64,000 nt of DNA from Pollutiaquabacter aromativorans. Lineage in GTDB: Bacteria > Bacteroidota > Bacteroidia > AKYH767-A > 2013-40CM-41-45. The translations under genes were made by a program, and so were the position numbers. Of the stretch, positions 27,614-36,291 are shown piece by piece. The notes beneath the pieces were generated by a model that was not told the origin of the DNA, did no database searches, and worked only from the letters and a program-made list of their open reading frames with translations. The stretch covers positions 806,001 to 870,000 of the forward strand of contig CP185379.1 in NCBI GenBank assembly GCA_049177215.1, written 5' to 3'. Position 1 is the stretch's first letter. The number at the start of each line of letters is the position of its first letter.

Positions 27614-27621
27614 ACATTTGT
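27614..27621 (+). promoter_or_regulatory. Putative -7 promoter box for the alpha-oxoamine synthase-like gene
   Basis: TACATTTG is an exact TAnnTTTG match, 55 bases before the ATG at 27677. The leader would be about 50 bases. Confidence 0.45.
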
Positions 27622-27676
27622 TCTTAGAGGAGACTGCGAACCATCCATTAATTGGAGCTAACATCACTACTGGAGC

Positions 27677-28945
27677 ATGAGTGATTTAAAGAGTAAACAT
27701 GAAATGGTGACGGAGATCGTCAACCAGGTGGCGTCTATTGCCGCCAAATTGGGAATCGTGCATCAGCACACTGAGGATTCGGTCCTCGATGGGCGGCACA
27801 TCACGATCTCTGGTAAGCGGATGTTGTACTTCGGATCCTGCGGTTACCTGGGACTGGAGCACGATGAGCGGTTAAAGGCCGGGGCGATCGAAGCGATCAA
27901 CCGGTATGGAACACAGTTTTCTTCCTCGCGAGCCTATGTGTCCTCGTATTATTATGAGGAGTCGGAAGATCTTTTGCGAAAGATGTTCGGGAGACCTTTG
28001 TTGTTGTTGCAGTCATTGACCGTCGGTCATATGTCCAATATCCCGATCCTCGTCGGAAATGATGATGCTGTAATCCTCGATTCGCAGGTGCATGATTCGG
28101 TGCAAACTGCCGTTCAGTTTCTCCGGAACCGGGATGTGCGGGTGGAAGTCATTCGCCATAACCGGCTCGATATGCTCGAATCACGGATCAAAGCGCTGAA
28201 GGACAACTACCGGAAGATCTGGTATATGGCAGACGGTGTTTATTCGATGCAAGGGGATTTCGCACCGGTCAAGGATCTCTTCCGTCTCGCCGACCAGTAT
28301 GAGCAATTGCACTTGTACCTCGACGACATTCACGGCATGAGCTGGGCCGGTCCGAATGGAACCGGTTGGGTACTGGGACAAGGCGAGTACCATCCTCGAT
28401 TGTATCTCACAACCGGTTTGACGAAAGCGTTCGGCTCCGCAGGCGGTTTGCTCATATATCCTGACGAGAAGGAATATCAGCTGATCAAGAACACGAGCAA
28501 GGCCTTTATTTTCTCTATTCAGATGCCGCCCATGGTGCTTGGCGCCACGGCCGCTTCCGCCCGCATTCATTTGTCGCCGGAAATCTATTCGCTTCAGGAA
28601 GAGATGCGAACGAAGGTGGAGTATTTCAACCGCCGCGCGAAAGAGTTGCAGTTACCGCTCATCAACGAATCCATTTCACCGATCGGATTTATCGGGGTCG
28701 GGAAGCCGGATACCGGCTATAATATGGTCCGCCGGATGATGAACCAGGGGTATTATTTCAACCTGAGTGTCTTCCCGAGTGTTTCGTACAACAACACCGG
28801 CCTGCGCATTCCGCTCAATCGTTTGCACACCTTTGAGGACATCGATGGTCTGTTGACGGAGATCGCAACGCAACTTCCGCAGGCACTGGAGGATTCGCAT
28901 TCCAGCATGTCGGAGATCTACAAGCACTTCAAGCTGGTGGCGTAA
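27677..28945 (+). CDS. PLP-dependent enzyme of the alpha-oxoamine synthase fold
   Basis: The 422-residue product is a fold type I PLP enzyme resembling serine palmitoyltransferase, BioF and KBL. It has the substrate-entry segment YFGSCGYLGLEHDERL, the cofactor-binding LYLDDIHGMSWAGPNGTGW (aspartate and histidine conserved), and the PLP lysine in TTGLTKAFGSAGG. Family members condense an amino acid with an acyl-CoA and release CO2. The D-x-H region and the lysine motif differ from the usual DEAHS.G and TFSKS of serine palmitoyltransferase, so I do not assign the sphingolipid role. No acyl carrier protein, reductase or transporter accompanies it; it is a single-gene unit with its own promoter box and a long terminator. 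Confidence 0.85.
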   Translation: MSDLKSKHEMVTEIVNQVASIAAKLGIVHQHTEDSVLDGRHITISGKRMLYFGSCGYLGLEHDERLKAGAIEAINRYGTQFSSSRAYVSSYYYEESEDLLRKMFGRPLLLLQSLTVGHMSNIPILVGNDDAVILDSQVHDSVQTAVQFLRNRDVRVEVIRHNRLDMLESRIKALKDNYRKIWYMADGVYSMQGDFAPVKDLFRLADQYEQLHLYLDDIHGMSWAGPNGTGWVLGQGEYHPRLYLTTGLTKAFGSAGGLLIYPDEKEYQLIKNTSKAFIFSIQMPPMVLGATAASARIHLSPEIYSLQEEMRTKVEYFNRRAKELQLPLINESISPIGFIGVGKPDTGYNMVRRMMNQGYYFNLSVFPSVSYNNTGLRIPLNRLHTFEDIDGLLTEIATQLPQALEDSHSSMSEIYKHFKLVA

Positions 28946-28956
28946 TCACAATTGTC

Positions 28957-29001
28957 ATATCAATAAAAAAGGGGCTCAACAGGCCCCTTTTTTATTGATA
29001 T
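28957..29001. terminator. Bidirectional terminator with 19-pair perfect stem
   Basis: Left arm 28957-28975, seven-base loop TCAACAG, right arm 28983-29001, perfectly complementary over 19 pairs. The GC core is GGGGC/GCCCC with A6 and T6 flanks, so it can stop transcription from both sides. It lies between two convergent genes, the oxoamine synthase-like gene (plus) and the response regulator (minus). Confidence 0.92.
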
Positions 29002-29015
29002 GCTAAAGCGCCGGT

Positions 29016-29447
29016 TCAAGGCTGCTCGCAGAGTTGCCAGAAATTATTCAGGATCGATACCGCTGCGACAAAGTTCTCGAAGGAGATCGGCTTGATGATG
29101 TAGCCGGCTACATTGTAGTTATAGGCCTCAATCCGGTCTTTGTCGTCATTCGAGGTCGTCATGACGAATACACTGATGTTGTGAAGTTCCTTATCGGCTC
29201 GAAGCTCCTTGAGAAACTCAAGGCCGTTCATCTTCGGCATATTGATGTCCAGCAGGATGATCCGGGGGGTAGGGGCAATCTTTTCAGCGCCGTTGGTGCC
29301 GCGCAAACGATCCAGCGCTTCGACTCCATTGTGTGCGATGATCAACGGATTCAGAATGTTACTCTTCTTGAATGCCCGCTGAACATTCATACAATCGACT
29401 TCGTCGTCGTCGACCATGAGGATGTTGACAATTTGATTCATCGGCAT
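29016..29447 (-). CDS. Single-domain response regulator (Rcp1-like)
   Basis: A stand-alone receiver domain of 143 residues. The acidic residues DDD at 13-15, phospho-acceptor D67 in IILLDINMPKMNGLEF, the threonines in VFVMTTSNDD and the lysine in GYIIKP are all present, so it should be phosphorylated. The C-terminal FWQLCEQP is close to the YWQLCE ending of Rcp1, the partner of phytochrome-type kinases. There is no output domain, so it acts by protein contact or phosphorelay. The longest open frame begins at 29540, but the receiver fold starts at about 29441, so I take ATG 29447. Divergent from the histidine kinase at 29682, its probable partner. Confidence 0.9.
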   Translation of the reverse strand: MPMNQIVNILMVDDDEVDCMNVQRAFKKSNILNPLIIAHNGVEALDRLRGTNGAEKIAPTPRIILLDINMPKMNGLEFLKELRADKELHNISVFVMTTSNDDKDRIEAYNYNVAGYIIKPISFENFVAAVSILNNFWQLCEQP

Positions 29448-29681
29448 AGCGTTCAGTACTAATCGTTTACGGGAAACTGGTGCGGAGGTTCCGTTTATCA
29501 CAGGATTACAGGGGGTAAATGTAATGAAAACCGAATTCACGGGTGGTATCGTGGATGGCCGTGAAGCTCAAAACCCGGTCATGGATAGCGTTTCAATCAC
29601 ATTCTGCTGCTGTATCTTACAGTTTGGAATCTCCGGATGATTTGCATCGTAGAGAAGTCTGGCCCAAAAAGTTAACACCGC

Positions 29682-31064
29682 ATGAAGGCGATTTTTCAAA
29701 AGCTGGTTCGTAAAGAACTGGCTGACAGTATTCCGCACGATGATCTGATTGAACGTCAGCGTTTTGCGTTGTTCAGGATCTACTCATTCACGAGCTTCCT
29801 GGCCAGTTTCATGACGGCAGCCCAGATCCTGGGTGCGTTTTCCACCTCCAGTACCTTGAGCTGGACGCTGTTCGTTTTGAGCGCGATTCTCCTGATCAAT
29901 TTCTATCAGGTTCGCGACTGGCACAAGTTGCCCGTGAGTTACCTGATATCGGTGGTCATCGGTTTTGCCGTGGTGCATATCCAGGCCTATACTGCCGGCG
30001 GAGTACTCAATACCGGAACGATCTACATGTGCGTCATCATCATGACAGCCTTCATGTTGCTCGGCACAAAAGCCGGCAAATGGCTCACGGCACTCGCGGT
30101 GGCCAGTATCATCTTCCTATTCTACGCCACGGAGTACACGTCTATGACGAGTTACGCATTGTTCAACAACGATTCGTCTCTCATACATCAAGACGCGTTG
30201 ACAACCTTTATTCTCGGCGTATTCCTGGTTGCCGCTCAAAGTAACAACCTGCATAGCGGAAAGAACGTGATCATTGAACGGATTACGGGTCAGAAGAATG
30301 AACTGGAGAGGCAAAACCGGAAATTGGAAGAGTACACCCTTCACCTGGAAAAAACGAACAAGGAACTGGACAAATTCGCTTCCATTGTTTCGCACGATCT
30401 GAAAGCCCCGCTTCGGGCCATCGGAAACCTGACGGGTTGGATCGAAGAAGATGCCGGAGACAGTCTTGTTCCGGAGGTCCGTGCCAATTTCAACATGATC
30501 AAACAACGTGTGCGCAGGATGGAAGATCTCATCAATGCCATTCTTGACTATTCGAGAGCCGATCGCGTGAAAGGGGATGAGGAGCTCATTGATACGCAGG
30601 CATTGATTAAGGACAGTTTCGATTTCATCGGAAGTCCGGAGAATTCGGAGCTGGTCATCAAAGGTGAAATGCCACGATTTGTGAGTGATAAGACGAGATT
30701 GGTACAGGTGTTCACCAATCTGCTGGGCAACGCGATCAAATACAACGACAAGCCGGAGATCAAGATCGAAGTCGGATGTGAGGAGCAATCCAATGGTTGG
30801 ATCTTTTCCATCAAAGACAATGGCCCCGGTATCGAACCGCAATACCACGAGAAGATTTTCGTGATCTTCCAAACGCTGAACCGTCGCGATGACGTGGAAA
30901 GCACCGGCGTCGGATTGGCCATCGTCAAGAAGATCATTGAAGACCAGGGTGGCAGGATTTGGGTGGAATCCGAGCTCGGCAAGGGAGCGGATTTCCGTTT
31001 TTTCTGGCCTAAAGTCCCAAAACAGAAGGACGCGGCACTGATCGCTGCGGCCATGGTCGTGTAA
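29682..31064 (+). CDS. Membrane sensor histidine kinase
   Basis: The 460-residue product has an N-terminal membrane domain of about five or six hydrophobic helices (residues about 30-190), a coiled-coil stretch (GQKNELERQNRKLEEYTLHL), then a HisKA domain with H238 in FASIVSHDLKAPLRAI and a HATPase with N box NLLGNAIKYND, G1 DNGPGI, F box and G2 GVGLAIVKKI. The HDLKAPLRAI H-box is that of kinases working with Rcp1-like single-domain regulators, agreeing with the divergent neighbour. The input domain has no recognised ligand-binding module, so the signal is unknown. The two genes share a 234-base divergent region. Confidence 0.93.
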   Translation: MKAIFQKLVRKELADSIPHDDLIERQRFALFRIYSFTSFLASFMTAAQILGAFSTSSTLSWTLFVLSAILLINFYQVRDWHKLPVSYLISVVIGFAVVHIQAYTAGGVLNTGTIYMCVIIMTAFMLLGTKAGKWLTALAVASIIFLFYATEYTSMTSYALFNNDSSLIHQDALTTFILGVFLVAAQSNNLHSGKNVIIERITGQKNELERQNRKLEEYTLHLEKTNKELDKFASIVSHDLKAPLRAIGNLTGWIEEDAGDSLVPEVRANFNMIKQRVRRMEDLINAILDYSRADRVKGDEELIDTQALIKDSFDFIGSPENSELVIKGEMPRFVSDKTRLVQVFTNLLGNAIKYNDKPEIKIEVGCEEQSNGWIFSIKDNGPGIEPQYHEKIFVIFQTLNRRDDVESTGVGLAIVKKIIEDQGGRIWVESELGKGADFRFFWPKVPKQKDAALIAAAMVV

Positions 31065-31134
31065 GATACGCCGGCGAATTGCTTCAACTTCCCCTTCCGT
31101 TTCGTGTAAAATTGTATGAAACGAACGGAAGAAC

Positions 31135-31488
31135 ATGCGACAAGGAAGAAGCAAACAAAACACCAATACGACCCGGGAACAAGCACCGTTGACCATCGTC
31201 AAGACCGGTGAATCCCAGGCGCACCTCGAGCGCGAGATCGATCAACATATCAACAATATCCGTGCGCTGATCCGACAGTTACGACCATCGGAGCGTCAAC
31301 GCTACTACAACGGATTGTTATCGCACATCCTCTCCGAACCGGTTGAGCCGTCCTTTCATCCGACGCGCATCGACCGACAGGAGGAACAATCTACCAACCT
31401 TTCCAAGGAACATCTCGAACTCATCCGCGAAATGGCGGTGAAGATGGAACAGATGTACCGGGTCATGGATGGTTACGATCCCAGCTGA
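31135..31488 (+). CDS. Small hypothetical cytoplasmic protein
   Basis: I do not recognise this 117-residue protein. It has no signal peptide or membrane helix, is strongly charged, and the centre (residues about 30-65, LEREIDQHINNIRALIRQLR then ERQRYYNGLLSHIL) is predicted helical with heptad character, as is the C-terminal part ELIREMAVKMEQMYRVM. It follows the histidine kinase by 70 bases and is closed by a strong terminator, which supports it as a real transcribed gene. It could be a partner of the kinase, but only position suggests that. An imperfect inverted repeat (31095-31130) lies just ahead of the start. Confidence 0.6.
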   Translation: MRQGRSKQNTNTTREQAPLTIVKTGESQAHLEREIDQHINNIRALIRQLRPSERQRYYNGLLSHILSEPVEPSFHPTRIDRQEEQSTNLSKEHLELIREMAVKMEQMYRVMDGYDPS

Positions 31489-31510
31489 TAGTCTGGTTTT
31501 TGGTTAGACG

Positions 31511-31541
31511 AGGGCCGTCCGAAAGGGCGGCTCTTTTTTTT
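31511..31541 (+). terminator. Rho-independent terminator
   Basis: GCCGTCC (31514-31520), GAAA loop, GGGCGGC (31525-31531), one G-T pair, then eight T residues. It follows the small hypothetical gene and overlaps the stop codon of the convergent M14 peptidase. Confidence 0.85.
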
Positions 31542-33285
31542 AGTCTATCCGGTAAACCGGATAACGCATGGAACCCGTCTCGAAATTAGGACTATGCCGA
31601 TAGATGTACAGTAACTGAGCGAAGGCGTCCCCATTCAATTCGGGGTGCTTTGACCTCCATTCGAGAAAATCCCGTTTCAGCGCCGGTTGTGACTCCAGTA
31701 GTTCAGCTGCAACATCTTCAAATACGTAATCGGAGAACCATTCCTTTTGTTGCAGTACGGCATCGAAGAAACCCCAATTGAAATAAGAATCGGTAGCGGT
31801 TGGCTCCAACGCCTCGAAAACATACCGTGCGGCCGGTTGATCAGTCGATATGATCCAATCGCCACGATAACATTGAACTTTCTCCCGAGCAGCTTTTGTC
31901 GATACCTGATAATGCAAATAATGACCCTCGTACGGCCGATCGACCGTGTTGTAGTTGGTGATTCGGTATGCGCTGACGTCGAGACTGGAGTCTTGCGATA
32001 GCCTTTTCATTTTCACGTTATTCAGCAATAGCAGTTCCGCGACCTTATTCCAGGCCTGTGGCAAGATGTAGTAACGGGGAATGGAGGTAGAGTCGATGCC
32101 TGTATAGTGATCATAAAACGGAACCGGTTTCCGGTAGGGAGCGTCATGATCATAATATAACCGATCGAGTCCGGTTACCTTGCTTGTACGGTAGCGGGCT
32201 TTGTATCCAGAAAACTCCAGTGTACCGACTCGGGTAGTGTCCAAAATCCAGTTGAGCGGAAGCCTTTCGCCGTGGCGGTAGTGGAGAAGGGCGCTCCTTC
32301 GCGCATGAGCGATCGCCGTTTGGTTTTCTGCCGCAGTTTTAAGGATGGCCTGGAGGATCCGGTGGGTTGAATTAACCCGTTCCGGGAAAGGCTTCAACAT
32401 ATGCGATTCGGTGATGAATCCGATGCAATGATGCAGGGCTGCCCATCCACTCAGGAAGCGTGGTGTTTCCAGGAACGAAACGATACCGCTGTCGGGAATG
32501 CCCGAAGGGTGACGGGTGTCGACATAGGGGCAAATCGTATCGCCGGTGGCCTGCATTCGGGAAAAGATCTCCGGTGTAAGGACATCACGCGTAAGCGTAC
32601 CGAGCGTCGGCGTTTGCTTGTCGGCAGCACTGCTGATCAGGGTCATGTGCGCCGCGTAATCGGCGCCGTCGCTGACGTGAGTATCGATGAGGATGTCGGG
32701 ATTCCATTCAATCAACAAGCTGATGAGCGACCGGGTATTGGCAGCGTCCGCTTTCATGAAGTCCCGGTTGAGATCAAGATACTGTGCATTCCCTCTGAAC
32801 CCGTACGCGTCCGGCCCCTGTTGGTTGGCCCTGCTGTAACATCCGCGCTGGAGTGCGCCATCGATGTTGAAGACGGGTACGATCGCGATTATGAGTTTGT
32901 CCAGCAGTGCATGTAACTGAGGGTCCCGCAAGAGGTCTTTAGCGAGCATCAGGCTGGCATCAATTCCGTCCGGTTCACCTGGATGAATGCCGTTATTGAT
33001 AAAGACCACCAGACGTTGGTCATCCGGTTGCCTGACGGGTGAAAAGGACTTTCTGTTATCGATCAGGAAAAGACGTAGGGGACGCCCGCAATCGGTCGGG
33101 CCTGCTTCCAGGAGTTTTGCTTCCGGGTAAAGCTGATCAAGTTCCTGGTAGGCTGCGATACACGCCTCATACGTTAGCGTCTTATTGCCCGAGAATTTCT
33201 CCGAGCCGGCAACTGAAAGGGATCTGGTCAGGAACCAGATCATGAGTAGGGATAGGGCGAACCCGTAAGGTGAACGGCGATGCAT
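31540..33285 (-). CDS. Secreted M14-family zinc metallocarboxypeptidase
   Basis: A 581-residue exported protein with a signal peptide (hydrophobic residues 7-27). The M14 zinc site is visible as H101-x2-E104 in NNGIHPGEPDG and H203 in LIDTHVSDGADY, with the NRDF block (LDLNRDFMKAD) between them and a candidate catalytic glutamate in FITESHM. The peptidase domain occupies about residues 30-350; the remaining 230 residues are unassigned. M14 enzymes remove C-terminal amino acids or cut cell-wall peptides. This protein is divergent from the M16 peptidase at 33397, and both would act outside the cytoplasm. A 7/8 -7 box (TAAGTTAG, 33289-33296, minus) ends three bases before the ATG. Confidence 0.88.
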   Translation of the reverse strand: MHRRSPYGFALSLLMIWFLTRSLSVAGSEKFSGNKTLTYEACIAAYQELDQLYPEAKLLEAGPTDCGRPLRLFLIDNRKSFSPVRQPDDQRLVVFINNGIHPGEPDGIDASLMLAKDLLRDPQLHALLDKLIIAIVPVFNIDGALQRGCYSRANQQGPDAYGFRGNAQYLDLNRDFMKADAANTRSLISLLIEWNPDILIDTHVSDGADYAAHMTLISSAADKQTPTLGTLTRDVLTPEIFSRMQATGDTICPYVDTRHPSGIPDSGIVSFLETPRFLSGWAALHHCIGFITESHMLKPFPERVNSTHRILQAILKTAAENQTAIAHARRSALLHYRHGERLPLNWILDTTRVGTLEFSGYKARYRTSKVTGLDRLYYDHDAPYRKPVPFYDHYTGIDSTSIPRYYILPQAWNKVAELLLLNNVKMKRLSQDSSLDVSAYRITNYNTVDRPYEGHYLHYQVSTKAAREKVQCYRGDWIISTDQPAARYVFEALEPTATDSYFNWGFFDAVLQQKEWFSDYVFEDVAAELLESQPALKRDFLEWRSKHPELNGDAFAQLLYIYRHSPNFETGSMRYPVYRID

Positions 33286-33396
33286 GCGCTAACTTACTGA
33301 TTCACTGCTGAACCAGGATTCCCTTAACAGTTTGCTAACAAAACCTAAACCCTTTGAATCGCTATCTTGGGCCTGAACAGAACTAATTCCCATACG

Positions 33397-36189
33397 ATGA
33401 AACGTTTCCTTCTTGGATTACTGTCCCTGCTTTGGCTGTCGGGCTATGCCGCCGACGACCTTCAGAAAGCCTTACCACTGGATCCCGCCGTCCGGATCGG
33501 GACCCTGCCTAATGGCATGAAGTATTATATCCGGAAGAACAGCAAGCCGGAGAACCGGGCGGAATTGCGGCTTGCGGTCAATGCGGGCTCAACGGCCGAG
33601 GACGATGGTCAACGCGGCCTTGCTCACGTCGTGGAGCATATGGCGTTTAACGGGACCAAGAACTTCAAGAAAAGCGAGTTGGTCGACTACCTGGAATCCA
33701 TCGGAACGAAGTTCGGTCCGCACCTGAATGCGTACACGAGCTTTGATGAGACGGTTTACATGATACAGTTGCCGACGGACAAGCCTGAAATCCTCGACAA
33801 AGGACTGCAGATCATGGAAGACTGGTCGCATAACCTCTTATTCGATTCGCTGGAGGTGGAAAAGGAGCGGGGCGTTGTCGTGGAAGAATGGCGACTCGGT
33901 CAGGGAGCCGACGAACGGATGCGCCGGGCTTACTGGCCGGTACTTTTTAAGGATTCCCGTTACGCGGAGCGTTTACCCATTGGTAAGAAGGAGATCATTG
34001 AGGCTTGTCCTCAATCCGCTTTACGAAACTTCTACAACGACTGGTACCGTCCCGAATTGATGGCCGTGATATTGGTCGGTGATTTCGACCTCGATGCAAT
34101 GGAAGCGAAAGTGAAAGCGCGTTTCAGCAACGTTCCTTCCAGACAGAATCCCCGGCCCCTGGTCAAGTGGCCGGTGCCGGCACAGAATAATCTGGCCGTA
34201 AGTACGGTCACGGACAAGGAGGCGCGTTATGCCCAGATCCAGTTGATCTACAAGCGACCCGTCGAATCCCGTTCTACGGAAGGCGATTATCGCCGTTCAC
34301 TCGCGCAGCAATTGTTTACCGGTATGTTGAACAACCGGATGGGCGAATTGCAGCGATTGGCAGAGCCGCCTTTCCTGTTTGCCGGTTCTGATTACGGGAA
34401 TTTTGTTCGGAATGTGAATGCTTACTACTCCTTTGCCATCAGCAAAGGCGAGGGAATTGAGAAGGCGCTTCAAACCGTGTTGGATGAGAACGAGCGGGTA
34501 CGTCGTTTCGGCTTTACGGAGTCAGAATTGTCCCGCCAGAAATCCGATATGATGACCGGGATCGAAAAGGCTTTCAACGAACGGGACAAGACCGAATCAA
34601 GGAATTTCGCCCGTGAGTATGTCAGCAATTATCTGGAAGACGAGCCGATGCCCGGAATCTCCTTTGAGTATGACTTATACAAGAAGTATGTTCCCGGAAT
34701 CACGCTGGCGGAGGTAAATGCATTTGCGAAAGAGTGGATGGGACAGTCACAAAATGCGGTGGTGATCATTACTGCACCGGAAAAGGAAACGACCAAGATG
34801 CCGACGGAAACGCGCATTCGCGAGATGGTTACCGGCATGGAGAAGCTGGATCTGAAACCCTACGAGGATAAGGTGATTGACAAACCGCTGGTCGAAGGAC
34901 AACTGAAAGGCGGAACGGTCGTGAACACCAAGGAGATCAAGGAACTTGGCATTACCGAATGGCAATTGGACAATGGCATCAAGGTCGCGTGCAAGACCAC
35001 CGATTTCAAGAACGATGAAGTGATCTTTACGTCCTTTAGCTGGGGCGGCTGGTCACAATACGATGAGAAAGACTATCCCTCTGCTGCTTCTTGCGACGAG
35101 ATCGTGGACCAGGCAGGTTTGGGCGCATTTGACGCGAATGCCCTGGAAAAGCTCCTGGCAGGGAAGATCGTTTCTTGCTCGCCATACGTTGGGGAATTGA
35201 CGGAAGGGTTCAACGGTAGTTGTGCGCCCAAAGACATGGAAACCATGTTCCAGTTGATCTACAAGTACTTCACCGATCCCCGCCGGGACGAAGCGGCCTT
35301 CCAGTCGTACGTCACCAAGCAGAAGGGATTCCTGCAAAACCGCGGTTCCGACCCACAGTCGGTCTTCATGGATACGGTCTCCTATGCCATGTCGGGTTAC
35401 AATGCCCGCTACAAGCCGCGTACTCCGGAGTCTGTAGATGCCATCAACCTCGATCGTGCAATGGCCATCTACAAAGAGCGTTTTGCGGATGCATCCGGCT
35501 TCACCTTTTTCTTCGTCGGCAACTTCAAGCCGGAAGAACTGAAAGCCCATTGCCAGAAGTATCTGGGAAGCATACCGGCTACTCGTAAGCGCGAAATGTG
35601 GCAGGATATCAACGCGTATCCTCCTAAGGGAAAAGTCGAAAAGACGGTCTATAAAGGCTCCGAGCCGCGCAGTACGGTCATGATGCGCTTCAATACTGAT
35701 TTTGAGTTCAATCGAAAGAACCGGAATGAAGTCAGCGCATTGAACAAACTCCTCAGCATCCGGTTGCGCGAGGTGCTGCGTGAAGACAAGAGCGGTGTAT
35801 ACGGCGTGAGCTGTCAGGCTAACCCGAAAAAGTTCCCGGCCAACGGTCTGGAGTTCATCGTCTATTTCTCCTGCAGTCCGGATAACGTCGAGCCACTGAC
35901 CAAAGCCGCACTGGACGTGTTCGAAGAAGTGAAGACAAAAGGGTGCGATGAGAAGAATCTGACCAAGATCAAGGAGACCGCGTTGCGTGAGCGCGAAACG
36001 AACCTGAAGGAGAACCAGTTCTGGCTAAGCCTGATGAGTTCAAGTGCACAGAACGGTGAGGAAGTCACCGAGATCCTTGGTTACAACGATTGGGTGAACA
36101 AACTCAGCGTTGCCGACATGAATGAATTTGCTGCGAAGTACCTGAAGCTGGACAACTATGCCAGGTTTGTCCTTCGACCCGAGAAGTAA
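33397..36189 (+). CDS. Secreted M16-family zinc metallopeptidase (pitrilysin/PqqL-like)
   Basis: This 930-residue exported peptidase holds both halves of the M16 clamshell. The inverted zinc motif is H77-x2-E80-H81 in GLAHVVEHMAFNG, and the distal glutamate lies in KERGVVVEEWR. The C-terminal half is the inactive M16_C pair (about residues 180-380 and 520-930). The signal peptide, MKRFLLGLLSLLWLSGYAA, begins at ATG 33397; the longer frame from a TTG at 33367 would bury it, so I use 33397. Relatives degrade small peptides in the periplasm; the substrate here is unknown. A terminator follows 19 bases after the stop. Confidence 0.94.
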   Translation: MKRFLLGLLSLLWLSGYAADDLQKALPLDPAVRIGTLPNGMKYYIRKNSKPENRAELRLAVNAGSTAEDDGQRGLAHVVEHMAFNGTKNFKKSELVDYLESIGTKFGPHLNAYTSFDETVYMIQLPTDKPEILDKGLQIMEDWSHNLLFDSLEVEKERGVVVEEWRLGQGADERMRRAYWPVLFKDSRYAERLPIGKKEIIEACPQSALRNFYNDWYRPELMAVILVGDFDLDAMEAKVKARFSNVPSRQNPRPLVKWPVPAQNNLAVSTVTDKEARYAQIQLIYKRPVESRSTEGDYRRSLAQQLFTGMLNNRMGELQRLAEPPFLFAGSDYGNFVRNVNAYYSFAISKGEGIEKALQTVLDENERVRRFGFTESELSRQKSDMMTGIEKAFNERDKTESRNFAREYVSNYLEDEPMPGISFEYDLYKKYVPGITLAEVNAFAKEWMGQSQNAVVIITAPEKETTKMPTETRIREMVTGMEKLDLKPYEDKVIDKPLVEGQLKGGTVVNTKEIKELGITEWQLDNGIKVACKTTDFKNDEVIFTSFSWGGWSQYDEKDYPSAASCDEIVDQAGLGAFDANALEKLLAGKIVSCSPYVGELTEGFNGSCAPKDMETMFQLIYKYFTDPRRDEAAFQSYVTKQKGFLQNRGSDPQSVFMDTVSYAMSGYNARYKPRTPESVDAINLDRAMAIYKERFADASGFTFFFVGNFKPEELKAHCQKYLGSIPATRKREMWQDINAYPPKGKVEKTVYKGSEPRSTVMMRFNTDFEFNRKNRNEVSALNKLLSIRLREVLREDKSGVYGVSCQANPKKFPANGLEFIVYFSCSPDNVEPLTKAALDVFEEVKTKGCDEKNLTKIKETALRERETNLKENQFWLSLMSSSAQNGEEVTEILGYNDWVNKLSVADMNEFAAKYLKLDNYARFVLRPEK

Positions 36190-36208
36190 TCGGGAACCTG
36201 CGGACTCG

Positions 36209-36236
36209 AAAGGGAGCTGAAAGGCTCCCTTTTTTT
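36209..36236 (+). terminator. Rho-independent terminator after the M16 peptidase
   Basis: AAAGGGAGC (36209-36217), six-base loop, GCTCCCTTT (36224-36232), continuing into a run of seven T residues to 36236. Nine pairs, all perfect. Confidence 0.88.
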
Positions 36237-36291
36237 GGTCTCGAAATTAAGTAGGGGATTGTCCCTTCTCGGTCGCGCTTCAACGCCGTGA

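Noticed and set aside
30117..31202. 361-residue open frame on the minus strand over the histidine kinase
   Set aside because: Opposite strand of a kinase with all catalytic boxes intact; no recognisable domain in the antisense frame.
33367..33396. TTG start for the M16 peptidase
   Set aside because: It would place ten residues before a clean signal peptide that begins at ATG 33397.
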